Shown: positions 28,300 through 38,488 of the stretch, in pieces | Layout of the letters: each line of letters starts with the position of its first letter | Numbering within the stretch: the first letter of the stretch is position 1 | From: CBCYMI01 sp965183855 | GTDB taxonomy: Bacteria > Pseudomonadota > Alphaproteobacteria > Caulobacterales > Maricaulaceae | Direction of reading: 5' to 3' | Assembly (NCBI GenBank): GCA_965183855.1 | Contig: CBCYMI010000029.1 | Coordinates: 18,233 to 82,232, forward strand | Length of the DNA stretch: 64,000 nt | Program-made: the position numbers and the translations under genes | The notes under the pieces: generated by a model | What the model was told of the DNA's origin: nothing | Seen by the model: only the letters and a program-made list of their open reading frames with translations | The model's database searches: none

Positions 28300-29415
28300 A
28301 TGTATCGAAAAGATACGACTGCCATTCTTGCAGCAGGAGGAACTGGAGGGCATATGTTTCCAGCTCAAATGGTTGCAAAAGCATTAAAAGAAAAAGGCTG
28401 GAAGGTTCTCCTTGTTACGGATTACAGAGGAAAAAGGCATGTTAAAGATTCTGTTTTTGACGAAGTTCAGATTATTAAAGCTTCCAGTCTTTCTTTTAAA
28501 AGATTTTGGACACTTCCAGTTTCTATCTGGAAAATTTTATCTGGACTATTTTCGGCACAGAAATTATTTAAAAAAAATCAGATAGATATTGTTATTGGAT
28601 TTGGAGGGTATCCTGCATTTCCAGCTTTAATGTTAGCGCAAGGGTTAAATATTCCTTTTGTGTTACACGAACAGAATACTATTTTAGGAAGGGTAAATCG
28701 ATTTTTTGCTAAAAAAGCAAAGGCAATTCTTTGTGGCTTTAAACAGTTGGATTTATGCCCAAAATCAGCAAAAACAGTTTATACGGGAAATCCAGTTCGA
28801 AAAGAAATTCTTGAAACAAGAAAAATTGCCTATCAGATTGGTGATCAAAAAGAAGACTCATTTCAGATTCTGATTTTAGGAGGGTCTTTAGGCGCAAGAA
28901 TATTAGGTGAAGTTTTACCAAAATCTATTCTTAGATTACCTAAGGAAGTTTTAAAACAGTTAAAAATTATTCAACAAACGAGAGAAGAAAATTTAAAAAC
29001 GGCAAGGGCTTTATATGATGAGGCTAAGATAGAGGCTGTTTGCGAGCCTTTTTTTATTAATGTTAATGAATATCTTGCAACATCCCAACTGGTGATTGCC
29101 CGATCTGGAGCATTAACCGTAACAGAATTAATGGTGATTGGTCGCCCATCCATTCTTATTCCACTTTCAATTGCAATGGATGATCATCAAACTGCAAATG
29201 CTTCTGTCTTAATGCAGGCAAATGCAGCCAGTATTGTCACAGAAAGGTCTTTGGCAATAGATCGGTTTGCCGAGATTTTACTGACACATATTTCCAATCC
29301 ATCCAAATTGGCAATTCAAGCAGAAAACGCAAAAGCACTTGGAAATATAAACGCATTGGATAATATGGTTGAAATTATAGAATGTGTTGTTCAACAGCAT
29401 ATAAAAAGGAAATAG
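28300..29415 (+). CDS. murG: Lipid II synthase MurG
   Basis: Peripheral membrane glycosyltransferase that adds GlcNAc to lipid I. About 371 residues from ATG 28300. The glycine-rich loop AAGGTGGHMFPA near the N-terminus, GFGGYPAFPALML, LHEQNTILGRVNRF, the second GT-B loop ILGGSLGA, and the donor-site ARSGALTVTEL are visible. GGGAG upstream of the ATG supports the start; a TTG at 28282 is less likely. Confidence 0.95.
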   Translation: MYRKDTTAILAAGGTGGHMFPAQMVAKALKEKGWKVLLVTDYRGKRHVKDSVFDEVQIIKASSLSFKRFWTLPVSIWKILSGLFSAQKLFKKNQIDIVIGFGGYPAFPALMLAQGLNIPFVLHEQNTILGRVNRFFAKKAKAILCGFKQLDLCPKSAKTVYTGNPVRKEILETRKIAYQIGDQKEDSFQILILGGSLGARILGEVLPKSILRLPKEVLKQLKIIQQTREENLKTARALYDEAKIEAVCEPFFINVNEYLATSQLVIARSGALTVTELMVIGRPSILIPLSIAMDDHQTANASVLMQANAASIVTERSLAIDRFAEILLTHISNPSKLAIQAENAKALGNINALDNMVEIIECVVQQHIKRK

Positions 29416-29417
29416 AA

Positions 29418-30830
29418 TTGAACAAGAAGAAAGTTTTTAATACATCATACAGGGTTCATTTTGTGGGAATTGGTGGAATTGGCATGTCTGGTATTGCAGA
29501 AGTCATGCATAATATTGGGTATCAGGTTCAAGGATCTGATATAAGCGAAAATGCGAATGTTAAAAGACTAAAAAAATTGGGAATACCTATTTTTAAAGGA
29601 CATGATAAAACCTATATTCATCATGTGGATGCGCTGGTTATTTCTTCTGCTGTTAAACAAGATAATCCAGAAATTATTGAAGCTAGAATGAAAAGGGTTC
29701 CAATTGTAAAACGTGCACAAATGCTCTCTGAGCTTATGCGATTAAAATATAGCATTGCAATTGCAGGAACGCATGGAAAGACAACAACAACTTCTTTGAT
29801 TGCCTTATTGATGGATCAGCAAGGATATGATCCTACGGTGATTAATGGAGGCGTTATTAATGCGTATCGGGCAAATGCAAAAATAGGCAAAGGGGAATGG
29901 ATGGTTGTTGAAGCAGATGAGTCAGACGGTTCTTTTACAAATCTTAATCCAACCATTGCAGTTGTAACCAATATAGACGCTGAACATATGGATTATTACG
30001 GATCTTTTGAGGCGATGACGCAAGCCTATGAGGAATTTGTTGAAAACCTTCCTTTTTATGGTTGTGCTATTTTATGTGCAGATCATCATCATGTACAGAC
30101 TTTACAAAGTCGTATTATAGACCGAAAAATAATCACATATGGGTTTAATCTTCAGGCAGATGTTCGTGCGTTTAATCTTCGTTATGAAAAAGGATATTCT
30201 TTGTTTGACATTGCGTTTAAACAAACATCAAACATGAAAGAAGACGTCTGGAAAGATATTTATTTTTCCATGCATGGAGATTATAATATTCAAAATGCGA
30301 TGGCTGCAATTGCAGCGATAAGTGTATTGGGAATTGATGAATCTAGTGTTAGGAATGCACTTAAACGGTTTTCAGGTGTGAAAAGAAGGTTTACAGAAAT
30401 AGATCAATGGCAAGGCATTCGTATTATTGACGATTACGGGCATCATCCTGTTGAAATTTCAGCTGTTTTAAAATCTGCTCGTAACATATGCTCTGGTCGT
30501 TTGATCGCAATTTGTCAACCTCATCGATATTCGCGTTTAAAATCTTTGTTTGATCAGTTTTGTTGTTGCTTTAATGATGCAGATAATGTTTTCATTACAC
30601 CTGTATATGCTGCTGGAGAAGATGTTTCTACGGAAGTAGATAGTAAGGTTCTGGTTGAAGGAATTCGTCGTCATGGTCATCAACATGTAGATTTAATCGA
30701 TCGTTCCAATCTGGCAAAAACGATTTTTAAAATATGCAAGCCTGATGATTTGATTGTCTTTTTGGGAGCTGGAGATATTACGCAATGGGCACATGAATTA
30801 AAAGAAGAGTTGGAAAAAATTAAACCGTAA
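29418..30830 (+). CDS. murC: UDP-MurNAc:L-alanine ligase
   Basis: First Mur ligase of the stem-peptide pathway. About 470 residues from TTG 29418, which follows an AGGA site and the murG stop by three bases; the frame itself opens further upstream within murG. Motifs: VHFVGIGGIGMSGIAEVMH, the P-loop AGTHGKTTTTSLI with lysine near residue 121, EADESDGSF, NIDAEHMDYYGS and DDYGHHPVEI. This TTG start is the only unusual initiation codon I see among the mur genes. Confidence 0.95.
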   Translation: MNKKKVFNTSYRVHFVGIGGIGMSGIAEVMHNIGYQVQGSDISENANVKRLKKLGIPIFKGHDKTYIHHVDALVISSAVKQDNPEIIEARMKRVPIVKRAQMLSELMRLKYSIAIAGTHGKTTTTSLIALLMDQQGYDPTVINGGVINAYRANAKIGKGEWMVVEADESDGSFTNLNPTIAVVTNIDAEHMDYYGSFEAMTQAYEEFVENLPFYGCAILCADHHHVQTLQSRIIDRKIITYGFNLQADVRAFNLRYEKGYSLFDIAFKQTSNMKEDVWKDIYFSMHGDYNIQNAMAAIAAISVLGIDESSVRNALKRFSGVKRRFTEIDQWQGIRIIDDYGHHPVEISAVLKSARNICSGRLIAICQPHRYSRLKSLFDQFCCCFNDADNVFITPVYAAGEDVSTEVDSKVLVEGIRRHGHQHVDLIDRSNLAKTIFKICKPDDLIVFLGAGDITQWAHELKEELEKIKP

Positions 30831-30856
30831 AAATATTAAAATAATCTTGGTTAGAT

Positions 30857-31798
30857 ATGACAGAAATATTATTGGATATAAAAGGAATTAAAGGTAGACT
30901 CATTAAAAATGCTATTTTGGCATCTTATAGCTGGTTACGTGTTGGTGGAAAGGCAGATTGGTTATTTATTCCTGAAGATTTTGATGATCTTGCCTGTTTT
31001 TTAAGACAGATAGATTCTGAAATTCCTATAACTGTTTTAGGTGTTGGATCGAATGTTTTAATTCGTGATGGAGGAATTAGAGGGATTGTCATTAGATTAG
31101 GGTCTTGGTTTTCAAATATAGAAATTATGGATTCTAATACTGTTAGGGTTGGGGCAGGCTGTCTTGATTCAAGATTGGCAAAACAAATGGCTAAACAGGG
31201 ATATAAAGGGCTAGAATTTTATATTGGTATTCCAGGTACCATCGGGGGAGCTTTGCGTATGAATGCAGGGTGTTATGGCTCTGAAACAAAAGATATTTTT
31301 AAAAAAGCATTAGTATTGGATCGACAGGGAAGAAAAAAAGAATTGTCTTTAGGTGATATGCAGTTTTCATATCGTAACTCCAGAGTTTCAGAGGATTTTA
31401 TTTTTATTGAAGCAGAGTTTTATGTTTCTCCTGAGAAACCAGCTCTTGTTTTAAAGCGAATTGAAGAAATTTCTGGAATTCGCCATCAATCACAGCCTGT
31501 TCGAGAAAAAACAGGAGGCTCTACATTTAAAAATCCTGATTTGCCAGAATCTCGAAAAGCTTGGCAATTAATTGATCTGGTTGGAGGCAGAGGGCAGGAA
31601 TTGGGAGATGCGATGTTTTCAAAGCAACATTGTAATTTTTTAATTAATAAAGGAAAGGCTTCTGCCTTTGAAATTGAGCAATTAGCAGAGAATATTCGTA
31701 AAAAAGTGTATCAAAAAACGAATATAAAACTGGAATGGGAAATTAAACGTTTGGGAGAAAAGCAGGGCGATCAGAAAATAGATGAGTTGAATGTATAG
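30857..31798 (+). CDS. murB: UDP-N-acetylenolpyruvoylglucosamine reductase
   Basis: FAD- and NADPH-dependent enzyme that makes UDP-MurNAc. 313 residues, type I/IIb-like. Visible are SWLRVGGKADWLFIP, TVLGVGSNVLIRDGGIRGIV, the FAD-site GLEFYIGIPGTIGGALRMNA (followed by GCYG), FSYRNSRVS, and GGSTFKNPD with the catalytic serine. It lies between murC and ddl, as is normal for alphaproteobacteria. Confidence 0.95.
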   Translation: MTEILLDIKGIKGRLIKNAILASYSWLRVGGKADWLFIPEDFDDLACFLRQIDSEIPITVLGVGSNVLIRDGGIRGIVIRLGSWFSNIEIMDSNTVRVGAGCLDSRLAKQMAKQGYKGLEFYIGIPGTIGGALRMNAGCYGSETKDIFKKALVLDRQGRKKELSLGDMQFSYRNSRVSEDFIFIEAEFYVSPEKPALVLKRIEEISGIRHQSQPVREKTGGSTFKNPDLPESRKAWQLIDLVGGRGQELGDAMFSKQHCNFLINKGKASAFEIEQLAENIRKKVYQKTNIKLEWEIKRLGEKQGDQKIDELNV

Positions 31799-31800
31799 GA

Positions 31801-32739
31801 ATGGATATGAAAAAGGAAAAAATCGCAGTTTTGATGGGAGGAATTTCTTCTGAACGAGAGGTTTCACTCGTATCAGGTCGTGCATGTGCAGATGCCTTAA
31901 GGCGATTAGGATATCAGGTGATAGAAATAGATGCAGATCATTCCTTAATGGAAATATTAAAGAAACATAGTCCAGATTGTATTTTTAATGCATTGCATGG
32001 TTATTGGGGGGAGGATGGTATTGTCCAAGGTATATTGGAAACGTATGGAAAGCCTTATACACATTCAGGTGTTTTGGCATCAGCTTTGGCAATGGATAAA
32101 CCAAGAGCAAAAATCATGTTTGAATCAGCAGGAATTCCATGTGCTTATGGTCTTGTTTTTTCAAGAAAAGAAGCGATGAGTCAGAATATAATCAAGCCAC
32201 CTTATATTATAAAGCCTGTTAAGGATGGCTCTTCTGTAGGTGTTGTTTTTATTGAATCTGATCAAATGGAATGTCCTAATTTATTAAGGGATGAAGTTTG
32301 GTCTTACGGTGAATCTGTTTTGGTAGAAACCTATATTAAAGGAAAAGAGCTAACAGTAACCATTCTGGATGGAAAAGCTTTAGCTGTAACAGAAATCAAA
32401 TCTGGTCTTACGAGTTTATATGATTATCATGCCAAATATTCCGTGGGAGGATCAGAACATATTTTGCCTGCAGAAATTCCAGATGAGATATATCAAAAAG
32501 CCCTTCATTATTCTGAGACAGCTTATACTGTCATTGGCTGTTCAGGAATTGCTAGAGCAGATTTTCGATATAATCCAGAGACAGAAACAATTTATATTTT
32601 GGAAATTAACACACAACCTGGCATGACACCAACATCTCTTGTACCAGAGCAAGCAGTTTTGCATAATATTACATTTGATGATTTAGTATCACAAATTATA
32701 AAGCTTGCCATATGTACCAATAGGAAACAGATATTATGA
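31801..32739 (+). CDS. ddl: D-alanine:D-alanine ligase
   Basis: ATP-grasp enzyme making the D-Ala-D-Ala dipeptide used by MurF. 312 residues. N-terminal VLMGGISSEREVSLVSG, ALHGYWGEDGIVQGILE, the ATP-binding KPVKDGSSVGV, and the C-terminal INTQPGMTPTSLVPEQA are typical. The first ATG (31801) or the one at 31807 could be used. It overlaps ftsQ by four bases. Confidence 0.95.
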   Translation: MDMKKEKIAVLMGGISSEREVSLVSGRACADALRRLGYQVIEIDADHSLMEILKKHSPDCIFNALHGYWGEDGIVQGILETYGKPYTHSGVLASALAMDKPRAKIMFESAGIPCAYGLVFSRKEAMSQNIIKPPYIIKPVKDGSSVGVVFIESDQMECPNLLRDEVWSYGESVLVETYIKGKELTVTILDGKALAVTEIKSGLTSLYDYHAKYSVGGSEHILPAEIPDEIYQKALHYSETAYTVIGCSGIARADFRYNPETETIYILEINTQPGMTPTSLVPEQAVLHNITFDDLVSQIIKLAICTNRKQIL

Positions 32740-33656
32740 GCAAATCTGGAAAACCAAGAATACGAATTAAAAAACCTTCTGGTAAAACAGTTGAGCCAAT
32801 GATGAAGCAGGCAAGAAACTGGACAACTGCACAATATCGTGCTGCACAATATAATCGCAAGACTGCGTTTCAATATGGTTTATTTATTTTATTTTTGTTA
32901 GGCAGTATAATTATAATTGGGTTATGGTTTTCTGGCGGGCTTGGTCATGTTAGAAAGAAAATGGAAACATTTTATCATGGCGTGCTTGTATCAACAGGTT
33001 TTTCAGTGAAGGCGATTAATATTTATGGTCTTGAATTTGCTCAATTGGAACAGATTAAAGAAAAGCTTGAAATCAGGGAAGGAGATCCTATTTTCAAGAT
33101 TAATCTTGGTGAGGTCAAGCAAAGTATAGAGACGATTGACTGGGTTGAATCGGCTATTGTAAAGAGGTTATTGCCCAATCGCATTGTTATTTATGTTTAT
33201 GAGAAAAAGCCAGTTGCAATTTGGCAAAACGGAGGAGATTTTTTTGTTCTTGATCAAAATGGAGAGATTATTAAAACGGCGAAGTCAGAATATTTTTCTT
33301 ATTTACCATTAGTTGTCAGTTCCAAACCATCCATTGAAATTGTGCAGTTTATTTATAAACTTGAACAGCATGAATCGATTTTCAATCATATAAGAGCTTT
33401 GATATATATTGGACAAAGAAGATGGAATTTAATTTTTAATCAGGATTTTAAGATTCTACTTCCAGAGAAAAACATTCATGCTTCCTTGGTATTATTAGAG
33501 CGATTGGAAAAGCGGTATCATATTTTGAAATTAGAAACTGGATTGATTGATTTAAGATTTGATGACAGGCTTATTTTACGTTTAACTCATCAAGAAGGTG
33601 AAGCAATACAAAATTATATTCGAAAGACATATTTATCACTGGAGCGTGATGTATGA
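32736..33656 (+). CDS. ftsQ: Cell division protein FtsQ
   Basis: Bitopic divisome scaffold protein, 306 residues. A basic cytoplasmic tail is followed by a membrane helix (GLFILFLLGSIIIIGLWFSG, about residues 48-67), then a POTRA domain (IYGLEFAQLEQIKEKL to IVKRLLPNRIVIYVYEKKPV) and a FtsQ beta domain. The POTRA exit motif WVESAIVKRLLPN is clear. Four-base overlaps with ddl and ftsA indicate coupled translation. Confidence 0.93.
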   Translation: MSKSGKPRIRIKKPSGKTVEPMMKQARNWTTAQYRAAQYNRKTAFQYGLFILFLLGSIIIIGLWFSGGLGHVRKKMETFYHGVLVSTGFSVKAINIYGLEFAQLEQIKEKLEIREGDPIFKINLGEVKQSIETIDWVESAIVKRLLPNRIVIYVYEKKPVAIWQNGGDFFVLDQNGEIIKTAKSEYFSYLPLVVSSKPSIEIVQFIYKLEQHESIFNHIRALIYIGQRRWNLIFNQDFKILLPEKNIHASLVLLERLEKRYHILKLETGLIDLRFDDRLILRLTHQEGEAIQNYIRKTYLSLERDV

Positions 33657-34978
33657 ATACAATGACGGATGATCAAACATCGCCGTTAAATAAAATGGCT
33701 GAGCGTTCAATGCCATCTACAAATAAAGGCATTTTTGCAGCACTTGATGTTGGTTCTTCAAAGACGATTTGTCTTATTGGTAAACCAGATCCTGTCAAAA
33801 AAGGTAATATTATTATTTTAGGTTATGGTCATTATGAGAGCAAAGGGATTAGAAGGGGGGCAATTATTGACATGGCATCGGCCAGTCAAACCATTCGAAA
33901 GGCAGTAGAGCAAGCTGAACGTATGGCAAGGCTAACGATTACAAATGTGATGGTTAATATTTCTGCTGGCATGCCAACAAGTCATCATATTCATGTTGAA
34001 TTGCCGATCAATAACAAGGAAGTATCAGACCGTGATTTAAGACAATTATTAGATATTTCTATGGCAGAATTTGATGAACCAGATCAGGTTATTATTCATG
34101 CTATTCCGTTGAAATGGTCTGTTGATTCGCATCATAAGATTTATGATCCAAGGGGGATGTATGGAAAAACACTTGGTGTTGATGTTCATTTGGTAACGGC
34201 AGCGGCAGGTCCTTTAAGAAATCTGGTTGCCTGTTTGGAAAAATGCCATTTAGGCATTAAAGGGGTTGTTATTTCTCCTTATGCTGCGGGTCTTTCAGTT
34301 CTTGTAAAGGATGAGCATCTTCTTGGAGCAACGGTTATAGATATGGGAGCAAGTTCAACTTCTATTGCAGTTTTTAATCATGGAAACATGCATTTTCTAG
34401 ATATATCTTCGATTGGAGGCATTCATGTATCAAATGATATTGCAAGGGGGTTAATGACTCATTGGGATCATGCTGAAAGGATAAAGAGTTTGTATGGCTC
34501 TGTTTTGGAGAGTCCAGATGATTCTGAAGATTTTTTTGAATGTCCATCATTAACCAATGAGCAAGAAGAAACGCCAAGAATGGCTTCAAGGTCATTATTA
34601 AATGGTGTTATTCGTCCAAGAATTGAAGAAACGCTTGAGATTATCAGAGACAAACTGATTTCAGCAGGTTTTAATGAGAGTTCTGGTCGGAAAGTTGTTT
34701 TAACGGGAGGAGCATGTCAGTTATCTGGCATGCGGGAATTTGCAACAAGAATTTTAGGAAAACATGTTAGAATTGGAATCCCACAAGGATTTTCAAATCA
34801 TGAAGATATTCTTTTAAAATCTGATTTTGCAGTTGTAACAGGATTATTAAAACATGCGATTCATCAACCTTCTGAAGCCATATTTGGATTGCCAGATCTT
34901 TATGGCAAGCGCCCTAAAAAAAGATATTATCAGACAAAAATAGGGAGGTTTATAGAATGGATAAAAGAAAATGTGTAG
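33653..34978 (+). CDS. ftsA: Cell division protein FtsA
   Basis: Actin-like ATPase that ties FtsZ filaments to the membrane. 441 residues. Actin-fold motifs are AALDVGSSKTICLIG (phosphate 1), VIDMGASSTSIAVF (phosphate 2) and VVLTGGACQLSGM (adenosine). The C-terminal amphipathic membrane helix is visible as IGRFIEWIKENV. It is the penultimate gene of the cluster. Confidence 0.96.
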   Translation: MNTMTDDQTSPLNKMAERSMPSTNKGIFAALDVGSSKTICLIGKPDPVKKGNIIILGYGHYESKGIRRGAIIDMASASQTIRKAVEQAERMARLTITNVMVNISAGMPTSHHIHVELPINNKEVSDRDLRQLLDISMAEFDEPDQVIIHAIPLKWSVDSHHKIYDPRGMYGKTLGVDVHLVTAAAGPLRNLVACLEKCHLGIKGVVISPYAAGLSVLVKDEHLLGATVIDMGASSTSIAVFNHGNMHFLDISSIGGIHVSNDIARGLMTHWDHAERIKSLYGSVLESPDDSEDFFECPSLTNEQEETPRMASRSLLNGVIRPRIEETLEIIRDKLISAGFNESSGRKVVLTGGACQLSGMREFATRILGKHVRIGIPQGFSNHEDILLKSDFAVVTGLLKHAIHQPSEAIFGLPDLYGKRPKKRYYQTKIGRFIEWIKENV

Positions 34979-34992
34979 TTATTTGCAAAATT

Positions 34993-35008
34993 TTAACCAA
35001 GAAGTAAC
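34993..35008 (+). promoter_or_regulatory. Possible CtrA-type site upstream of ftsZ
   Basis: TTAA-CCAAGAA-GTAAC fits the TTAA-N7-TTAAC cell-cycle regulator site with one mismatch in the second half. ftsZ is a known CtrA target in Caulobacter, and divK and pleD occur in this window. In such AT-rich DNA a chance match is quite likely. Confidence 0.3.
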
Positions 35009-35074
35009 AAGTTAGCGATAGTTTTACAAATATACCTGTAAACTGGTGTATTATTTTTGAAAGTCGAGGATATT

Positions 35075-36502
35075 ATGGCTCTGAATTTATCAATTCCACA
35101 AGAAACAGAACTAAAACCAAGAATCGTTGTATTTGGGGTTGGAGGTGCTGGTGGAAATGCTGTCAACAATATGATTAATGCAAAACTGCAAGGTGTTGAT
35201 TTTGTTGTTTCCAATACGGATGCACAAGCTTTAGCAAGAAGCTTGTCGGATAGAAGAATACAAATGGGAGCTGCAATTACTCAAGGATTGGGTGCTGGGA
35301 TGCGTCCAGAATTTGGTGCTCAGGCTGCAGAGGATTCGCTTTCAGAAATTCTGGAACATCTTGAAGATGCACATATGTTATTTGTCACAGCAGGCATGGG
35401 CGGAGGTACAGGCACAGGAGCTGCGCCGATTATTGCAAGGGCTGCAAAAGAACAAGGCATTTTAACGGTTGGTGTTGTTACAAAACCGTTTCATTTCGAA
35501 GGTAGGAAACGAATGCGTTTGGCTGAAGAGGGGATTGAGGCTTTGCAATCTGTTGTTGATACATTAATTGTAATTCCAAATCAGAATTTATTCAGGGTTG
35601 CAACTGAAAAAACAACAATCTCAGAAGCATTTTCAATGGCAGATGGTGTTTTACACGCAGGTGTAAGAAGTATTACGGATTTAATGGTTATGCCAGGTCT
35701 AATTAATCTTGATTTTGCAGATGTTAGAACGGTCATGGATGAGATGGGCAAAGCCATGATGGGGGCAGGAGAGGCAGAAGGTGAGAAAAGAGCAATAGAG
35801 GCTGCACATGCTGCAATTTCAAATCCATTACTTGATGATGTTTCCATGAAAGGAGCTAAGGGAGTTCTAATTAATATTTCAGGAGGGGCGGATATGACCC
35901 TTTATGAAGTTGATGAAGCAGCAAATGAGGTTCGAAATGAAGCAGATCCAGATGCAAATATTATTGTTGGCTCTGCATTTGATGAAACATTGAGTGGAAA
36001 AATAAGAGTTTCTGTTGTGGCAACAGGGATTGATTCGGAAATGGATTCTATGATGGAAAGCGCTTCTAATCTTTCAAGACAAGGGCAAGAAAAATCATCA
36101 TATATGGCTTCACCTCCTTTGGAGACACAATTTAACAAGCAAAAAAGTCAACATTATTCTCAGCAGAGAAACATGGAAGAAAATAGAAGAAATAGGATTG
36201 GTGAGAAAAAAGAGATTGACCCTGTTGAACCTCCTATTCTTGCAAATCAAGTTAAGCCTGGTCAGGAAAACAATGTCTCACCAGCCATGCAAATACAGGC
36301 AATAGAGCCAGAAAATACAGAAGAAGCAAAAATATCTTCTTCCTTGAAATCAGGATTTTCAGGATTATTTTCAAAAAGAAGAAAGCCTCCAACACCCCAA
36401 CCTAATATCAAGACAAGTTCTACAAAAATTAATGATTTATTTGATGAAGATGCAGAGGATGATTTGGAAATTCCAGCATTTTTAAGAAGACAAGCAAATT
36501 AG
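35075..36502 (+). CDS. ftsZ: Cell division GTPase FtsZ
   Basis: Tubulin-like GTPase that forms the Z ring. About 475 residues from ATG 35075, which has GAGG six bases upstream; a TTG at 35057 opens the frame earlier. The N-terminal loop VFGVGGAGGNAVNNM, the tubulin signature GGGTGTGAAP near residue 109 and the T7 loop around NLDFADVRTVM are intact. A variable Gln/Glu-rich linker leads to the conserved tail DLEIPAFLRRQAN, which binds FtsA and is typical of alphaproteobacteria. Confidence 0.97.
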   Translation: MALNLSIPQETELKPRIVVFGVGGAGGNAVNNMINAKLQGVDFVVSNTDAQALARSLSDRRIQMGAAITQGLGAGMRPEFGAQAAEDSLSEILEHLEDAHMLFVTAGMGGGTGTGAAPIIARAAKEQGILTVGVVTKPFHFEGRKRMRLAEEGIEALQSVVDTLIVIPNQNLFRVATEKTTISEAFSMADGVLHAGVRSITDLMVMPGLINLDFADVRTVMDEMGKAMMGAGEAEGEKRAIEAAHAAISNPLLDDVSMKGAKGVLINISGGADMTLYEVDEAANEVRNEADPDANIIVGSAFDETLSGKIRVSVVATGIDSEMDSMMESASNLSRQGQEKSSYMASPPLETQFNKQKSQHYSQQRNMEENRRNRIGEKKEIDPVEPPILANQVKPGQENNVSPAMQIQAIEPENTEEAKISSSLKSGFSGLFSKRRKPPTPQPNIKTSSTKINDLFDEDAEDDLEIPAFLRRQAN

Positions 36503-36650
36503 TTTTATCCTTAAAGGGCTAGCTAAATAAAACCTTGTGGATATAATCAATAATATTTATTTGTCTAGATAATCATCTTAATTGTAATCTATCAATCTCT
36601 ATTAGAGTTGAGTTAGAAAGATTACTTATTTTTAGGGTTTAAGTGCTGGT

Positions 36651-37493
36651 TTAGACTATTTTATTATAGGGGTTTTTAGGGGGTTTGTTTGTTATATTGC
36701 CAATTTCTACAAACCCAACGGCATGTGAAGGAATATAAATTTCAGCATAAAATACGCTCTTTTCAGGCTGAATAGACAAAATAAAACCTTGTGGATTAAT
36801 TGAGTTCTCTGCTGTCTGGACATTCAGACTGGAAATAATCCCATTAATAGGAGATTTGATTACTTTATTCTCCTTGACTTAATAATTTTGTCTTTTGTTG
36901 CATTAATACCATTAGACATGTTCTTAATTCAGAATGCTTTTGTTCTGTTTCAATTGGAAGTTTTAAGAGGCGTGTTTGATATTCTTTTAACTGATGATCC
37001 AGAGTCTGTAGGTTTTGAATCAGGCGAATTTTATTCTGTTTTTTTGAAATATAAGCTTCTCTTTGACGCTCTGTCTGAATATGAGAACTAATCTGTTTTT
37101 TCTCAAGTAAAACAAGACGGTTGAGAATATCCAATGCAATCTCAATCCGTTTTTCTTATTCTTCAATCTGATGGATTAATTCTTTGCGTTCTAATTTGAT
37201 AGATTCGATATTTGTTAAAATAATGGATTTATTCATTTTGGCAGATTTTTCTATTAATTTGATTTGATGATGAATTTCTTTTTCTTCCTGTTTAAGGTTT
37301 TCAAGCAAGATTTGATTAGCACGACGACCATTAATCAGATCACAGTCATAGGAAATTACCAATAATGAGGTATTTTTTGAACCATTTCTTCTTCTTTGGC
37401 ATAAACCTGATCAACTAATCCATAGGTTTCTGCACTTAATCGAACGGAACCCTAATCAGGAAAGAAAGATACAAAACCAAAACTGATAAACAC
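36651..37493 (-). pseudogene. Decayed colicin-V-type secretion adaptor (HlyD/CvaA-like)
   Basis: Minus-strand fragments read in order as one membrane fusion protein. GSVRLSAETYGLVDQVYAKE (after an in-frame TAG) is a lipoyl half. A shift then gives NTSLLVISYDCDLINGRRAN and a long coiled-coil (ILLENLKQEEKEIHHQIKLI onward) with an internal TAA at 37156. After a further shift near 36870 comes KVIKSPINGIISSLNVQTAE and EKSVFYAEIYIPSHAVGFVE, the second lipoyl half and barrel start. The last part, with its Ser-x-Ala-x-Gly-Phe element, is typical of CvaA-like adaptors for double-glycine peptides. N- and C-terminal ends are missing. Confidence 0.65.
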
Positions 37494-37627
37494 TTGTTTT
37501 TGTATCATAGTATATTATGATCAAAATTTAATATTCAAATTTAAAAAATCAGATATAATACAATCCATGTATATAGGCTTTTTAAAGTCAATCATTGGAT
37601 GTGATGAAACGGAGTTAAACGAGATTC

Positions 37628-38488
37628 ATGGTAGAAAATGCGCAACAAACGGTTCAACAGGAAATCCAGTTTTCAGGAATTGGTATTCATACAGGTAAAC
37701 CCGTTAAAATGTGTGTGTGTCCCACCAATGAAGATCACGGGATTGTTTTTAAACGAACAGATATAACCGATCGGGATAATCTTATTCCTGCGAATGCATA
37801 TTCGGTTACAGGAACCCAATTGGCAACTAGTTTGACAAATTCAGCAGGTGTTTCAGTAATGACAATAGAACATTTATTATCTGCTCTTTATGCATTGGAA
37901 ATTGATAATGCGCTGATTGAGCTAACTAGCCAGGAATTGCCCGCAATGGATGGAAGCTCAAAACCCTATACAAATGCTTTATTAAAACCAGGATTAAAAA
38001 CACAATCTAAACCTGCTCGTTATATTGAGGTTATTGCCCCTTTTTTATTCAAAGAAGGAGATCAATATGCTGAATTTCTTCCTTCAAAAATATCTAGTCT
38101 TAATGTTTCAATAGAATTTAAAGATCACATGATTGGAAAACAAGAGGTTTATTTGGAGCTCACATCAGAAAATTATTGTAAGGAAATTGCACCAGCAAGA
38201 ACATTTGCTTTTATGGAAGAAATTGAGCAGTTACAAAAAGCTGGATTTGGGCTTGGTGGCTCTCTTGAAAATGCAATTCTTGTTGATAAAGATAAAATCG
38301 TTAACCCAGAAGGACTTAGATATAAAGATGAGTTTGTACGGCATAAAACATTAGATGTGATTGGAGATATTTCCCTTATGCAATCCAGATTTAGAGGAAA
38401 ACTTAAAGCACATAAAACAGGACATGCCTTGAATAATAAAATATTACGGGCATTTTTAGCCGATAAAACAGTTTGGCGTCAGGTGTAA
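37628..38488 (+). CDS. lpxC: UDP-3-O-acyl-GlcNAc deacetylase
   Basis: Zinc amidase carrying out the committed step of lipid A synthesis. 286 residues, slightly short but with all catalytic parts: FSGIGIHTGKPV, MTIEHLLSAL (zinc histidine), ARTFAFMEEIEQL, GGSLENAILVD, RHKTLDVIGDISLM (second zinc histidine and zinc aspartate) and KTGHALNNK (catalytic histidine). A possible -10 TATAAT is at 37554-37559. Its position after ftsZ is usual in alphaproteobacteria. Confidence 0.96.
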   Translation: MVENAQQTVQQEIQFSGIGIHTGKPVKMCVCPTNEDHGIVFKRTDITDRDNLIPANAYSVTGTQLATSLTNSAGVSVMTIEHLLSALYALEIDNALIELTSQELPAMDGSSKPYTNALLKPGLKTQSKPARYIEVIAPFLFKEGDQYAEFLPSKISSLNVSIEFKDHMIGKQEVYLELTSENYCKEIAPARTFAFMEEIEQLQKAGFGLGGSLENAILVDKDKIVNPEGLRYKDEFVRHKTLDVIGDISLMQSRFRGKLKAHKTGHALNNKILRAFLADKTVWRQV

